64,000 bases of DNA from CADCVT01 sp036389485 (GTDB lineage: Bacteria; Actinomycetota; Thermoleophilia; Solirubrobacterales; Solirubrobacteraceae): positions 62,001-126,000 of the forward strand of contig DASVPR010000060.1 in assembly GCA_036389485.1 (NCBI GenBank), read 5' to 3'. Both the position numbers and the translations under genes were made by a program. How positions within the stretch are numbered: position 1 is the first letter of the stretch; the number at the start of each line of letters is the position of its first letter. The notes under the pieces were generated by a model. It was not told the DNA's origin. It did not search any database and saw nothing but the letters and a program-made list of their open reading frames with translations. This document shows positions 57,173 through 64,000 of this stretch, piece after piece.

Positions 57173-58008
57173 CCCGGGGTCGAGCTTACCCGCCGCAGCG
57201 CGCGCTCAAGACCGGGATGGAGCGTCTCGTGGGGCATCGCCTGCGCGTACACGGCGGCGGTCTCCGGCGTCGTCGCCGCCTCGATCTCGGCGCGTATCCA
57301 CTCCGCGAACTCGTCGGCCGTGGTCTCGCTCGCCTTGACCGCCATGCGGTCCAGCGCGGCGCGGCATTCGTCGAGCTGCACGGCGACGTCCTCCCAGATC
57401 CCGAAGTGCGTCACGGCGACGCGCTCGGCGCCGAACGTCGCCAGCAGGTCGAGCGACGCGTGCCACGCCGCGATGTCGATGTCGGGCGGCGGCGTCGGCG
57501 CGAGCACGTGCCCCTCGGGCGGGATCCGGACGCCCGCGACGTCGCCGGCGAACAGCGTCCCCGACGGCTCGTGCAGGTAGCTGACGTGGTGCGACGCGTG
57601 CCCCGGCGTGTACGCCACGCGCCACGGCCCGATCGTCTCCTGGCCACCGCCGAGGACGCGGAGGCGATCGCGCGGCACCGGCAGGATCTCGCCCCACAGG
57701 CGGTCCATGTCGTCGCCGTACAGCCGCGCCGCGCTCGCGATCAGCTTGTCCGGCGCCGCGAGGTGCGGCGCGCCCCTCTCGTGCACCCACACCTCGAGGT
57801 CGGGCCAGCGCTTCACCAGCGTGCCCGCCGCGCCCGCGTGGTCGAGGTGGATGTGGGTGAGCAGCAGCCGCTCGGGCCGCTCGTCGCCGAGCCCCGCGAG
57901 CAGCCCCTCCACCGACGAGGCCGGGCCCGGGTCGATCAGGCACCCGTCGATCAGGTACGCGGCGATCGCGCGGTCGTTGCCGAGGTGGCGGACGTCAACG
58001 AGCCGCAA
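57169..58008 (-). CDS. Metallo-beta-lactamase-fold hydrolase
   Basis: This 279-aa protein has the HxHxDH motif in LLLTHIHLDHAGAAG, the metal-binding aspartate in LFAGDVAGVR, HASHHVSYLH and THFGIWED, all characteristic of MBL hydrolases similar to glyoxalase II-like or lactonase-like enzymes. The substrate is unknown. It overlaps the methyltransferase by 14 bases and clpS by 4, so it lies in an operon of three. Confidence 0.85.
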   Translation of the reverse strand: MRLVDVRHLGNDRAIAAYLIDGCLIDPGPASSVEGLLAGLGDERPERLLLTHIHLDHAGAAGTLVKRWPDLEVWVHERGAPHLAAPDKLIASAARLYGDDMDRLWGEILPVPRDRLRVLGGGQETIGPWRVAYTPGHASHHVSYLHEPSGTLFAGDVAGVRIPPEGHVLAPTPPPDIDIAAWHASLDLLATFGAERVAVTHFGIWEDVAVQLDECRAALDRMAVKASETTADEFAEWIRAEIEAATTPETAAVYAQAMPHETLHPGLERALRRVSSTPG

Positions 58009-58783
58009 CGACCAGGTCCTGGAACGAGGTGAACTCCTCGCGGCCGCACCACGACCCCCACTTCACGTCGGCAACGTCGAGCCGCTCGCGCACCCACCGC
58101 TCGTCGTACGCGACCGCCTCCTCCGGCAGGTCGGCGTCGAGCACGGAGACGTGGTCGTCGGGATCGAGGAACGCGAGCGCGGACTTCCCCTCCTCGATCA
58201 AGGCGCGCGACTCGTCGTTGAGGAGGAAGAACGTCACGAGCGCGCGGCCCTCGGGCCTCAGGACGCGCTTGATCTCGTCGAGGTAGTGCGCGGCCTCCGC
58301 CTCGAGCAGGTGCGTGAGCACGGAGGTCGCGATCGCGAGGTCGAACCTCGCGTCGTCGTACGGGAAGCGGTACTCGGCCGCCGCGTGCGCGCCGCGCGGG
58401 TTGTAGCGGCGGTTGTAGAGGTCGGCGACCTGGAAGTGGAAGTTCTTGTGCCGCGCGTAGCGGCGCCGGCACCAGCCGATCCCGTCGCGGTTGACGTCGA
58501 AGCCGTCGTACGTCCCGGCGTCGTCGAGGTAGCCGACGAGCGGGCGCGCCATCCGGCCCATCCCGCACCCGACGTCGAGCACCGAGTGATGCGGCTGCAG
58601 CCCGCCGAGCTCGACGAAGTACGACATGAACTCCGCGCCCGTGTCGACGAAGTCCGAGTGGCCCGCGTAGTCCAGCCGGCGGGGCGGCACGAGCCGGTCG
58701 GCGCGGCCGCTCAGCCGGTCACGGGCGTCGAGCGCGCGCAGCTTCAGCGAATCGCGGACGCGTTCTCCCAGGGGCTGCCGCAC
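57995..58783 (-). CDS. SAM-dependent methyltransferase (class I)
   Basis: This 262-aa protein has motif I LDVGCGMGRMARPL, then DGFDVNRDGIGWCRRR, DLAIATSVLTHLLEAEA and EIKRVLRPEGRALVTFFLL, the class I SAM fold. C-terminal WGSWCGREEFTSFQDLVVAAR is typical of small-molecule methyltransferases. GTG 58783 is preferred; a TTG at 58810 would overlap the ecm start exactly. It shares an operon with the metallo-hydrolase and clpS. Confidence 0.85.
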   Translation of the reverse strand: MRQPLGERVRDSLKLRALDARDRLSGRADRLVPPRRLDYAGHSDFVDTGAEFMSYFVELGGLQPHHSVLDVGCGMGRMARPLVGYLDDAGTYDGFDVNRDGIGWCRRRYARHKNFHFQVADLYNRRYNPRGAHAAAEYRFPYDDARFDLAIATSVLTHLLEAEAAHYLDEIKRVLRPEGRALVTFFLLNDESRALIEEGKSALAFLDPDDHVSVLDADLPEEAVAYDERWVRERLDVADVKWGSWCGREEFTSFQDLVVAAR

Positions 58784-58795
58784 AGCCCCGGACCG

Positions 58796-58801
58796 TACAA
58801 T
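58796..58801 (+). promoter_or_regulatory. Possible -10 box of ecm (leaderless transcript)
   Basis: TACAAT ends eight bases before the ecm ATG, so transcription would start at or next to the ATG. No Shine-Dalgarno lies upstream and no clear -35 TTGACA is seen. Leaderless mRNAs are common in actinobacteria. Confidence 0.45.
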
Positions 58802-58809
58802 CCACGGCA

Positions 58810-60786
58810 ATGAGCGTGCGCCTGGACCAGCCCGACCGACCGTGGATGATGCGGACCTACGCGGGGCATTCGACCGCCGCGAAGTCCAACGAGCTCTACC
58901 GCCGCAACCTGGCGAAGGGGCAGACGGGCCTGTCGGTCGCGTTCGACCTGCCGACCCAGACGGGCTACGACCCCGACCACGAGCTCGCCCGCGGCGAGGT
59001 CGGCAAGGTCGGCGTGCCGATCGCCCACCGCGGCGACATGGCGACGCTCATGGACGGCATCCCGCTCGACCGGATGAACACGTCGATGACGATCAACGCG
59101 ACCGCCGCGTGGCTGCTCGCGCTGTACGTCGTCACGGCGCAGGAGCAGGGCGTCGAGGAGGGCGCGCTCGCCGGCACGACCCAGAACGACATCATCAAGG
59201 AGTTCCTCGCCCGCGGGACGTACGCGTTCCCGCCCGGCCCGTCGATGCGGCTGATCGCCGACATGGTCGCCTACACGGTCACCCGCATCCCGAAGTGGAA
59301 CCCGATCAACATCTGCTCGTACCACCTGCAGGAGGCCGGGGCGACGCCGGTCCAGGAGATCGCGTACTCGCTCTCGAACGCGATCGCCGTGCTCGACGCC
59401 GTGCGCGAGCGCGTCGACCAGGAGCTGATGGGGCCGGTCTTCGGGCGGATCTCGTTCTTCGTCAACGCGGGCGTCCGGTTCGTCGAGGAGCACGCGAAGC
59501 TGCGCGCGATGGGGCAGCTGTGGGACCAGATCGGGCGCGAGCGCTACGGCGTCGACGACCCCAAGCACCTGCGGTTCCGCTACGGCGTGCAGGTCAACTC
59601 GCTCGGCCTCACCGAGCAGCAGCCGGAGAACAACGTGCAGCGCATCGTGCTCGAGGCGCTCGCGGTCACGCTCGGCCGCAGCGCGCGGGCGCGCGCGATC
59701 CAGCTGCCGGCGTGGAACGAGGCGCTCGGCCTGCCGCGGCCGTGGGACCAGCAGTGGTCGCTGCGCATCCAGCAGGTGCTCGCGTTCGAGACCGACCTGC
59801 TCGAGTACCCCGACATCTTCGAGGGGTCGAAGGTGATGGACGGGCTCGTGGCGGAGCTGGTCGAGGGCGCCCGCGCGGAGATGGCGGTCGTCGCCGAGCA
59901 CGGCGGCGCGGTCGAGGCGGTGCCGTACATGAAGGCCGCGCTGGTGGACTCGCACCGCGAGCGCATCCGCCGCATCGAGGCCGGCGAGCAGACGGTGGTC
60001 GGGCTCAACAAGTACACGGAGACGGAGGACTCGCCGCTGACCGCCGACGCCGAGGGCGGGATCCTCGTCGTCGATCCGGCCGTCGAGGCCGAGCAGCGCG
60101 CGGCGGTCGAGGAGTGGCGGTCGCAGCGCGACGCGTCGGACGTGGAGCGCGCGCTCGCCGAGCTGCGCCGCGTCGCGGACTCCGAGGAGAACATCATGGA
60201 GGCGACGATCGCGGCGGCACGCGCGGGCGTCACGACCGGCGAGTGGGCGCAGGCGCTGCGCGACGTCTTCGGCTCCTACCGCGCGCCGACTGGCGTCGGC
60301 GACGCCGCGGGCGAGGGCGCGAGCGACGACCTCGAGGAGATCCGCGAGGAGGTCGAGCGCGTCTCGGAGGCGCTCGGGCGCCGCGTGAAGATCCTCGTCG
60401 GCAAGCCGGGCCTCGACGGCCACTCCAACGGCGCCGAGCAGATCGCGGTGCGCGCGCGCGACGCCGGCCTGGACGTCGTCTACGAGGGCATCCGGTTGAC
60501 GCCGGCGCAGATCGCCGCGAGCGCGCTGCAGGAGGGCGTGCACGTCGTCGGCCTGTCGATCCTCAGCGGCTCGCACCGCGAGCTCATCCCGAGCGTGATC
60601 GAGGCGCTGCGCGAGGCCGGCGTCGACGTGCCGGTCGTCGTCGGCGGGATCATCCCGGAGGCCGACGTCGAGCCGCTCAAGAGCGCCGGCGTCGCCGCGG
60701 TCTACACGCCGAAGGACTTCGACCTCTCGAAGATCATGCGCGACATCGTCGGGTTGGTGGGCGAGGGCGCGAAAGCGTCCGCGTGA
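58810..60786 (+). CDS. ecm: Ethylmalonyl-CoA mutase (MeaA/Ecm-type B12 mutase)
   Basis: This 658-aa single-chain B12-dependent acyl-CoA mutase opens PWMMRTYAGHSTAAKSNELYRRNLAKGQTGLSVAFDLPTQTGYDPDHELARGEVGKVGVP, the MeaA/Ecm pattern rather than that of methylmalonyl-CoA mutase (which reads AFDLATHRGYDSDH). The C-terminal cobalamin domain has KPGLDGHSNGAEQ (D536-G-H538-S-N-G541), with GGIIPEAD later. Ecm converts ethylmalonyl-CoA to methylsuccinyl-CoA; Ccr at 50931 makes the precursor. The stop overlaps meaB (GTGA). Confidence 0.88.
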   Translation: MSVRLDQPDRPWMMRTYAGHSTAAKSNELYRRNLAKGQTGLSVAFDLPTQTGYDPDHELARGEVGKVGVPIAHRGDMATLMDGIPLDRMNTSMTINATAAWLLALYVVTAQEQGVEEGALAGTTQNDIIKEFLARGTYAFPPGPSMRLIADMVAYTVTRIPKWNPINICSYHLQEAGATPVQEIAYSLSNAIAVLDAVRERVDQELMGPVFGRISFFVNAGVRFVEEHAKLRAMGQLWDQIGRERYGVDDPKHLRFRYGVQVNSLGLTEQQPENNVQRIVLEALAVTLGRSARARAIQLPAWNEALGLPRPWDQQWSLRIQQVLAFETDLLEYPDIFEGSKVMDGLVAELVEGARAEMAVVAEHGGAVEAVPYMKAALVDSHRERIRRIEAGEQTVVGLNKYTETEDSPLTADAEGGILVVDPAVEAEQRAAVEEWRSQRDASDVERALAELRRVADSEENIMEATIAAARAGVTTGEWAQALRDVFGSYRAPTGVGDAAGEGASDDLEEIREEVERVSEALGRRVKILVGKPGLDGHSNGAEQIAVRARDAGLDVVYEGIRLTPAQIAASALQEGVHVVGLSILSGSHRELIPSVIEALREAGVDVPVVVGGIIPEADVEPLKSAGVAAVYTPKDFDLSKIMRDIVGLVGEGAKASA

Positions 60787-61769
60787 GCGCGGAGGGGCCG
60801 CCCTTCGGGGAACCCATCGGCGAGGCCGCGGAGTTGGCGGCGCGCCTCCGCGACCGCGACCTCTCGGCGGCCCCCGCCGCGCTCAACCTCATCGAGAACC
60901 GCGCGAAGGGCGACGAGGTCGGCGCCCTCCTGCGCGCCGTCTCCCCCGCCGCCCTCGGCGCGGAGCCGCCTGGTCACATCGTCGGCGTGACCGGCCCGCC
61001 CGGCGCGGGCAAGTCGTCGCTGCTGAGCGCGCTCGTCCGTGCGTGGCGCGGCGACGGCCGCACGGTCGCCGTGCTCGCCGTCGACCCGTCGTCCAAGCGC
61101 AGCGGCGGCTCGCTCCTCGGCGACCGCGCGCGGATCGAGTTCGACCCCGCCGACCGCGGCGTGCTGATCCGCAGCACCGCCGCCGGCGGCCGGCTCGGCG
61201 GGCTCGCGCCCGCCACGCGCGCCGCGGCGCAGGCGCTGTCCGCCGCGTTCGACGTCGTCGTCATCGAGACCGTCGGCGTCGGCCAGAGCGAGACCGAGGT
61301 CGCGGAGGTGGCCGACACGGTCGTGGTCATCGTGCAACCGGGCTCCGGCGACGCGCTGCAGTTCATCAAGGCGGGGATCATGGAGGTGCCGGACGTCCTC
61401 GTCGTGACCAAGGCCGACCTCGGCGACGTGGCGTTGCGTGCGCGGAGGGATCTCAGCGCGGCGCTCCGCTCGCTGGGCGCGCGCGAGACGCCGGTCGTCG
61501 CGGTGTCGACCATCGCCCCCACGACCGGCGTCAACGAGCTGATCGCCGCGCTCGACGGCCACCGCGCGTCGCTCGACCTGCCGGCCCGCCGCGCCGAGTC
61601 GCGCCGCACGAGCGCCCTCGCCGACTTCGCCGCCGAGCACGGCGACCGCGGGATGCGCGCGCTCGGCGGCCGCCGCGCGGCCCTGCGGTTCCTCGCCGAG
61701 CAGGAGCCCGGGCTCGACGTCGCGACGCTGGTCGAGAGGCTGGAGCAGCGCGCGGAGGTGGCGCCGTGA
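60783..61769 (+). CDS. meaB: MeaB/ArgK G3E GTPase, mutase chaperone
   Basis: This 328-aa GTPase has Walker A GVTGPPGAGKSSLLSAL (residues 68-84), LAVDPSSKRSGGSLLGDRARIEF, VVIETVGVGQSETEVAE and VVTKADLGD. MeaB protects B12-dependent mutases from inactivation and gates cofactor loading. It is translationally coupled to ecm, which strongly supports a dedicated partner. Confidence 0.95.
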   Translation: MSAEGPPFGEPIGEAAELAARLRDRDLSAAPAALNLIENRAKGDEVGALLRAVSPAALGAEPPGHIVGVTGPPGAGKSSLLSALVRAWRGDGRTVAVLAVDPSSKRSGGSLLGDRARIEFDPADRGVLIRSTAAGGRLGGLAPATRAAAQALSAAFDVVVIETVGVGQSETEVAEVADTVVVIVQPGSGDALQFIKAGIMEVPDVLVVTKADLGDVALRARRDLSAALRSLGARETPVVAVSTIAPTTGVNELIAALDGHRASLDLPARRAESRRTSALADFAAEHGDRGMRALGGRRAALRFLAEQEPGLDVATLVERLEQRAEVAP

Positions 61770-61806
61770 GGGTCGGCGGCCGGACCCGGCGCGCGGAGGC
61801 GACGAC

Positions 61807-61968
61807 GTGATCCTGCGCGACCTGGCGGTCCTCGCCGGCGCGCTCGTCGCCGGCACGCTGATCGCCGCCGCGCTCGGCGCGACGAACCTCGGCACCGCGC
61901 TGACGTTCGGCACGATGGCCTTCCTCGCGGCCGTCCTCGCGCTGATCCTGTGGCCGAACGACGAGTGA
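61807..61968 (+). CDS. Small two-helix membrane protein
   Basis: A 53-aa frame begins VILRDLAVLAGALVAGTLIAAALG and continues with TALTFGTMAFLAAVLALILW, ending PNDE. It has two clear membrane segments and starts 38 bases after meaB on the same strand. There is no homologue I recognise. The preceding 41 bases contain only a 14-codon frame from GTG 61766, coupled to the meaB stop, which I do not regard as a gene. Confidence 0.5.
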   Translation: MILRDLAVLAGALVAGTLIAAALGATNLGTALTFGTMAFLAAVLALILWPNDE

Positions 61969-61999
61969 GACGAAACTTCCTGTATGCTCAGCGATCGTC

Positions 62000-62323
62000 A
62001 TGGCAGGAGGCCGAGATGACGACGGTCGCCTCGCGCGCGTCGCGAAGGCGCTGAAGATCGCCGGAGTGCCACTTCGGCTCGACATCCTGCTCGCGCTCGC
62101 GCGCAGCGGGATCCTGAGCCCGAGCCGGTACGTCGCGGCCAGCGACGGCGCGCTCTCGCTGCGCGAGGCGTCGTACCACTTCCGCTACCTGCGCGACGCC
62201 GGCCTCATCGTGCTCGACCACGTCGAGACGGGCGGCGGCACGGCCCAGCACTTCTACGACGTGTCGCCGCTCGGCGCCGAGCTCGTGCGCGCGCTGCCCG
62301 CGCTCGAGCGCGCCGCGAGGTAG
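62000..62323 (+). CDS. Winged-helix regulator, ArsR-like
   Basis: This 107-aa protein starts MAGGRDDDGRLARVAKALKIAGVPLRLDILLALARSGILSPSRY and shows a winged HTH with SLREASYHFRYLRDAGLIVLDHVETGGG, followed by YDVSPLGAELV. It resembles small ArsR/MarR-type repressors without metal-binding cysteines. TATGCT at 61983-61988 may be its -10. Its last 70 bases overlap the convergent membrane protein gene. Confidence 0.75.
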   Translation: MAGGRDDDGRLARVAKALKIAGVPLRLDILLALARSGILSPSRYVAASDGALSLREASYHFRYLRDAGLIVLDHVETGGGTAQHFYDVSPLGAELVRALPALERAAR

Positions 62324-63378
62324 TCCGCCCGCGCGCGGAACGTGTCGCGCATCGTGTCCTCCAGCTCTGAGAGGAACTCGCCGCGGTACACGGAGTCGGT
62401 CAGCACCGCGATCGCGTAGTACACGCCGCTGAACGCCGCCAGGCCGCCGGAGACCTCGAGCAGCTCGACGGTCACGCGCGCCTCCTCGCCGAACAGCCGC
62501 ACCGCGAGCACCTCGTCGCCCTGGCCGCCGATCCACGCGTCGAGCACGCCGGGCCCGATCGCCAGCGCGCCGAAGAGGACGAAGAACGCGCCGACGGCGA
62601 CCGACACGACGAGCACCTGCAGCCCCTGGCTGACGAACATCACGAGGCCGACGTTGAACCGCTCGCGCGGGCGCAGCGGGGCGCCGGGTGAGACCTCGCG
62701 CTCGAGCACCGCCACCTCCCGGGGCAGCCGCACGACGAGGAACGTGGAGCCGGTGGCGACGAACAGCGCCGCGATCAGCGCGAGGAAGACGTCGGGCACG
62801 CCGCTGAACACCTGCCACATCTCGGTGTTGATGAACAGCACGAGCGCGAACACGAGCAGGAGCGGGATCGCGCGCGAGAGCAGCTCCAGCGACGCCGTCA
62901 GCTGGCCGACGAGCCGCCGCGCCGCCCAGCGCACGATCGACAGCACCCCGAGCCCGACGACCAGGTACACGACGACGAGCAGTGCGAGGTTGCCGCCGGC
63001 GGTCACCAGCGCGCTGACGACCTGGCCGCCGAAGACGAGCGGCAGGAGCGCCGGGACGAGCACGAACGCGGCCAGCTCCGGCACGCCGACCCGCTCCGGC
63101 ACCGAGAGCATGCGCCTCCCCCGCTGGCGGTTCAGCAGCACGACGCCGCCGACGAGGATCGCCAGCCCGCCGGCGACGGCCGCGAGGTTCGCCCAGACGG
63201 ACCAGTCGAGGTCGGCCGCCCCCATGACCTGCGTGACGAACACGAGCGCCAGCAGCGGGAACGCGCGCGTGAAGATGTCCTCGTAGGCCGAGTAGTCCTC
63301 GATGAAGAGCGGGAGCCCGGCACGGCGGAAGCCGCGCTCGTAGTCGGCGAGTGACTTCGGTTCAGCGCGCGGCTGCAT
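62254..63378 (-). CDS. Polytopic membrane protein of unknown function
   Basis: This 374-aa protein has eight or so membrane segments after a cytosolic N-terminus (MQPRAEPKSLADYERGFRRAGLPLFIEDYSAYEDIFTRAFPL). Helices include LLALVFVTQVMGA, LAILVGGVVLLN and LFINTEMWQVFSGVPDVFLALIAALFVATG. No transporter signature is visible. The C-terminal 24 codons overlap the convergent regulator gene and may be dispensable. Confidence 0.65.
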   Translation of the reverse strand: MQPRAEPKSLADYERGFRRAGLPLFIEDYSAYEDIFTRAFPLLALVFVTQVMGAADLDWSVWANLAAVAGGLAILVGGVVLLNRQRGRRMLSVPERVGVPELAAFVLVPALLPLVFGGQVVSALVTAGGNLALLVVVYLVVGLGVLSIVRWAARRLVGQLTASLELLSRAIPLLLVFALVLFINTEMWQVFSGVPDVFLALIAALFVATGSTFLVVRLPREVAVLEREVSPGAPLRPRERFNVGLVMFVSQGLQVLVVSVAVGAFFVLFGALAIGPGVLDAWIGGQGDEVLAVRLFGEEARVTVELLEVSGGLAAFSGVYYAIAVLTDSVYRGEFLSELEDTMRDTFRARADYLAARSSAGSARTSSAPSGDTS

Positions 63379-63398
63379 CCGCGTAGGCTTCGCGCCGC

Positions 63399-63698
63399 AT
63401 GTACGTCTCCCTCTCCCGCCTGCGCGTGCCCGCCGACCGCGCCGAGGAGCTCGTCACCGCGTTCCGCGCCCGCGCGCGGCTCGTCGACGCGTTCGACGGC
63501 TTCGTTGACCTGCAGGTCTGGCAGTCGGACCGCGACCCCGGCGAGCTGGTCATGGTCAGCCGCTGGACCGACCGCGACTGCTTCAAGCGGTACATGAAGA
63601 GCTCCGAGCACCAGGTCTCCCACGACCGGATCGACCCGGCGCTCGACGCCGCGATCAAGCTCGAGAAGCTCGAGCACATGCACGTGGTGGCGGAGTAG
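63399..63698 (+). CDS. Antibiotic biosynthesis monooxygenase (ABM)-domain protein
   Basis: This 99-aa protein has the ABM pattern: MYVSLSRLRVPADRAEELVTAFRARARLVDAFDGFVDLQVWQSDRDPGELVMVSRWTDRDCFKRYMKSSEH. Such dimeric alpha-beta barrels include heme-degrading monooxygenases and quinol monooxygenases. No catalytic triad can be assigned. It is divergent from the membrane protein with a 20-base gap. Confidence 0.82.
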   Translation: MYVSLSRLRVPADRAEELVTAFRARARLVDAFDGFVDLQVWQSDRDPGELVMVSRWTDRDCFKRYMKSSEHQVSHDRIDPALDAAIKLEKLEHMHVVAE

Positions 63699-63702
63699 GC
63701 CG

Positions 63703-64000
63703 TTGCCGCGGTCGCGCCCGCGCCTCGCCGCGCCCAGCGGTGCCGCCGCCCCCACCGAGGTCCGCGCGCCGGACGGCGCGACCGTCGACGTGCGCGCGCT
63801 CGCCCGCGAGGTCTGCCGCCGCTACCGCACGGAGTTCCCGGACGAGGAGCACCGCTACGGCGACGCGGGCCAGGCGTGGTGCGTGCACGACAACCAGTAC
63901 GTCCTGCACTGGGCGCTCCTCGACGCGCAGGGCGCCACGAGCCTCGCCGACCAGATCGCGTGGCTCGCCCGCATCCTCGCCGCCCGCGACTTCCCGCTCG
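63703..64000 (+). CDS. Conserved actinobacterial protein, partial (runs off right edge)
   Basis: The frame from TTG 63703 is open to the window end (99 codons). It encodes VCRRYRTEFPDEEHRYGDAGQAWCVHDNQYVLHWALLDAQG and ADQIAWLARILAARDFPL. I recognise the YGDAGxAWCVHDNQ pattern from conserved actinobacterial proteins of unknown function. The first 16 codons are low-complexity, so a later start such as the GTG at 63820 is possible. It follows the ABM gene by four bases. Confidence 0.65.
   Translation, partial: MPRSRPRLAAPSGAAAPTEVRAPDGATVDVRALAREVCRRYRTEFPDEEHRYGDAGQAWCVHDNQYVLHWALLDAQGATSLADQIAWLARILAARDFPL

Noticed and set aside
58810..60786. Methylmalonyl-CoA mutase
   Set aside because: The N-terminus follows the MeaA/Ecm pattern (AFDLPTQTGYD) rather than that of Mcm; kept as the alternative pending phylogeny.
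61766..61810. 14-codon frame coupled to the meaB stop
   Set aside because: Too short, no domain or conservation evidence; probably part of the spacer.
1..64000. CRISPR arrays, insertion sequences or rRNA genes
   Set aside because: No regularly spaced repeats, transposase-like frames or rRNA sequence were seen.

Overview
The window is very GC-rich, densely packed, actinobacterial chromosomal DNA with almost no non-coding space. The gene content points to a member of the Thermoleophilia/Solirubrobacterales (Conexibacter- or Solirubrobacter-like): a complete coenzyme F420 pathway, a crotonyl-CoA carboxylase/reductase plus an ethylmalonyl-CoA-type mutase, two tandem Ku genes, DUF1800/DUF1501 secreted proteins, and short four-base start/stop overlaps (ATGA, GTGA, TTGA) at many gene junctions. 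This placement is inferred from gene content; there is no rRNA here to confirm it.

Layout. 1-2330: the N-terminus of a TrwC/MobF conjugative relaxase running off the left edge, a beta-propeller-like lipoprotein, and a tRNA-Gly/tRNA-Pro pair with a terminator; this looks like the end of an integrated conjugative element. 2335-5855 (minus): uppP-corA-SDR-DNA ligase operon. 5897-8931: NlpC/P60 peptidase, PilZ protein and two Ku genes. 8942-10813 (minus): lspA-lgt-LamG lipoprotein operon. 10828-14245 (minus): tetR, an alpha/beta-hydrolase/glycosyltransferase fusion and a GNAT gene behind a strong TetR-type operator. 14264-18373: a decayed HTH/LAGLIDADG-like gene, tRNA-Trp, a patatin phospholipase, an ArsR-like regulator with a probable ACG start, two tRNA-Leu genes and small membrane or secreted proteins. 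18476-23073: SDR, F420-type PPOX protein, inositol-monophosphatase-like enzyme, amidase and a dead M28 peptidase homologue. 23254-26872: DUF1800-DUF1501-cupredoxin operon. 26856-31427: acetoacetyl-CoA synthetase, GH-clan-A-like hydrolase and a repeat protein. 31424-37907: acyl-CoA carboxylase, hydroxyacyl-CoA dehydrogenase, enoyl-CoA hydratase, active M28 peptidase, HMG-CoA lyase and a hotdog thioesterase. 37940-43525: F420 block (F420:NADP reductase, cofD, cofC, cofE, FO synthase) with a lasso-B2-like transglutaminase. 43544-50382: aquaporin, a shortened substrate-binding lipoprotein, an extensin/M15-like protein, a pseudo-receiver, YgfZ, a Pro-rich membrane protein and a DEDD/GIY-YIG nuclease. 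50421-56848: ccr, glycosyltransferases, a nucleotidyltransferase-like protein, RDD and a SigB/F/G-type sigma factor. 56885-64000: ClpS, metallo-hydrolase, methyltransferase, the mutase and its MeaB chaperone, and small regulators.

How it works together. Acetoacetyl-CoA synthetase, acyl-CoA carboxylase, HMG-CoA lyase, hydroxybutyryl-CoA dehydrogenase, crotonase, Ccr, Ecm and MeaB form a coherent C4/C5 acyl-CoA metabolism compatible with ethylmalonyl-CoA-pathway acetate assimilation or branched extender-unit supply. The F420 block makes the deazaflavin cofactor and its NADP-dependent recycler; the PPOX protein is a likely user. Two Ku proteins and a stand-alone LigD-type ligase give a bacterial NHEJ set. 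There is no rRNA, CRISPR array or insertion sequence.
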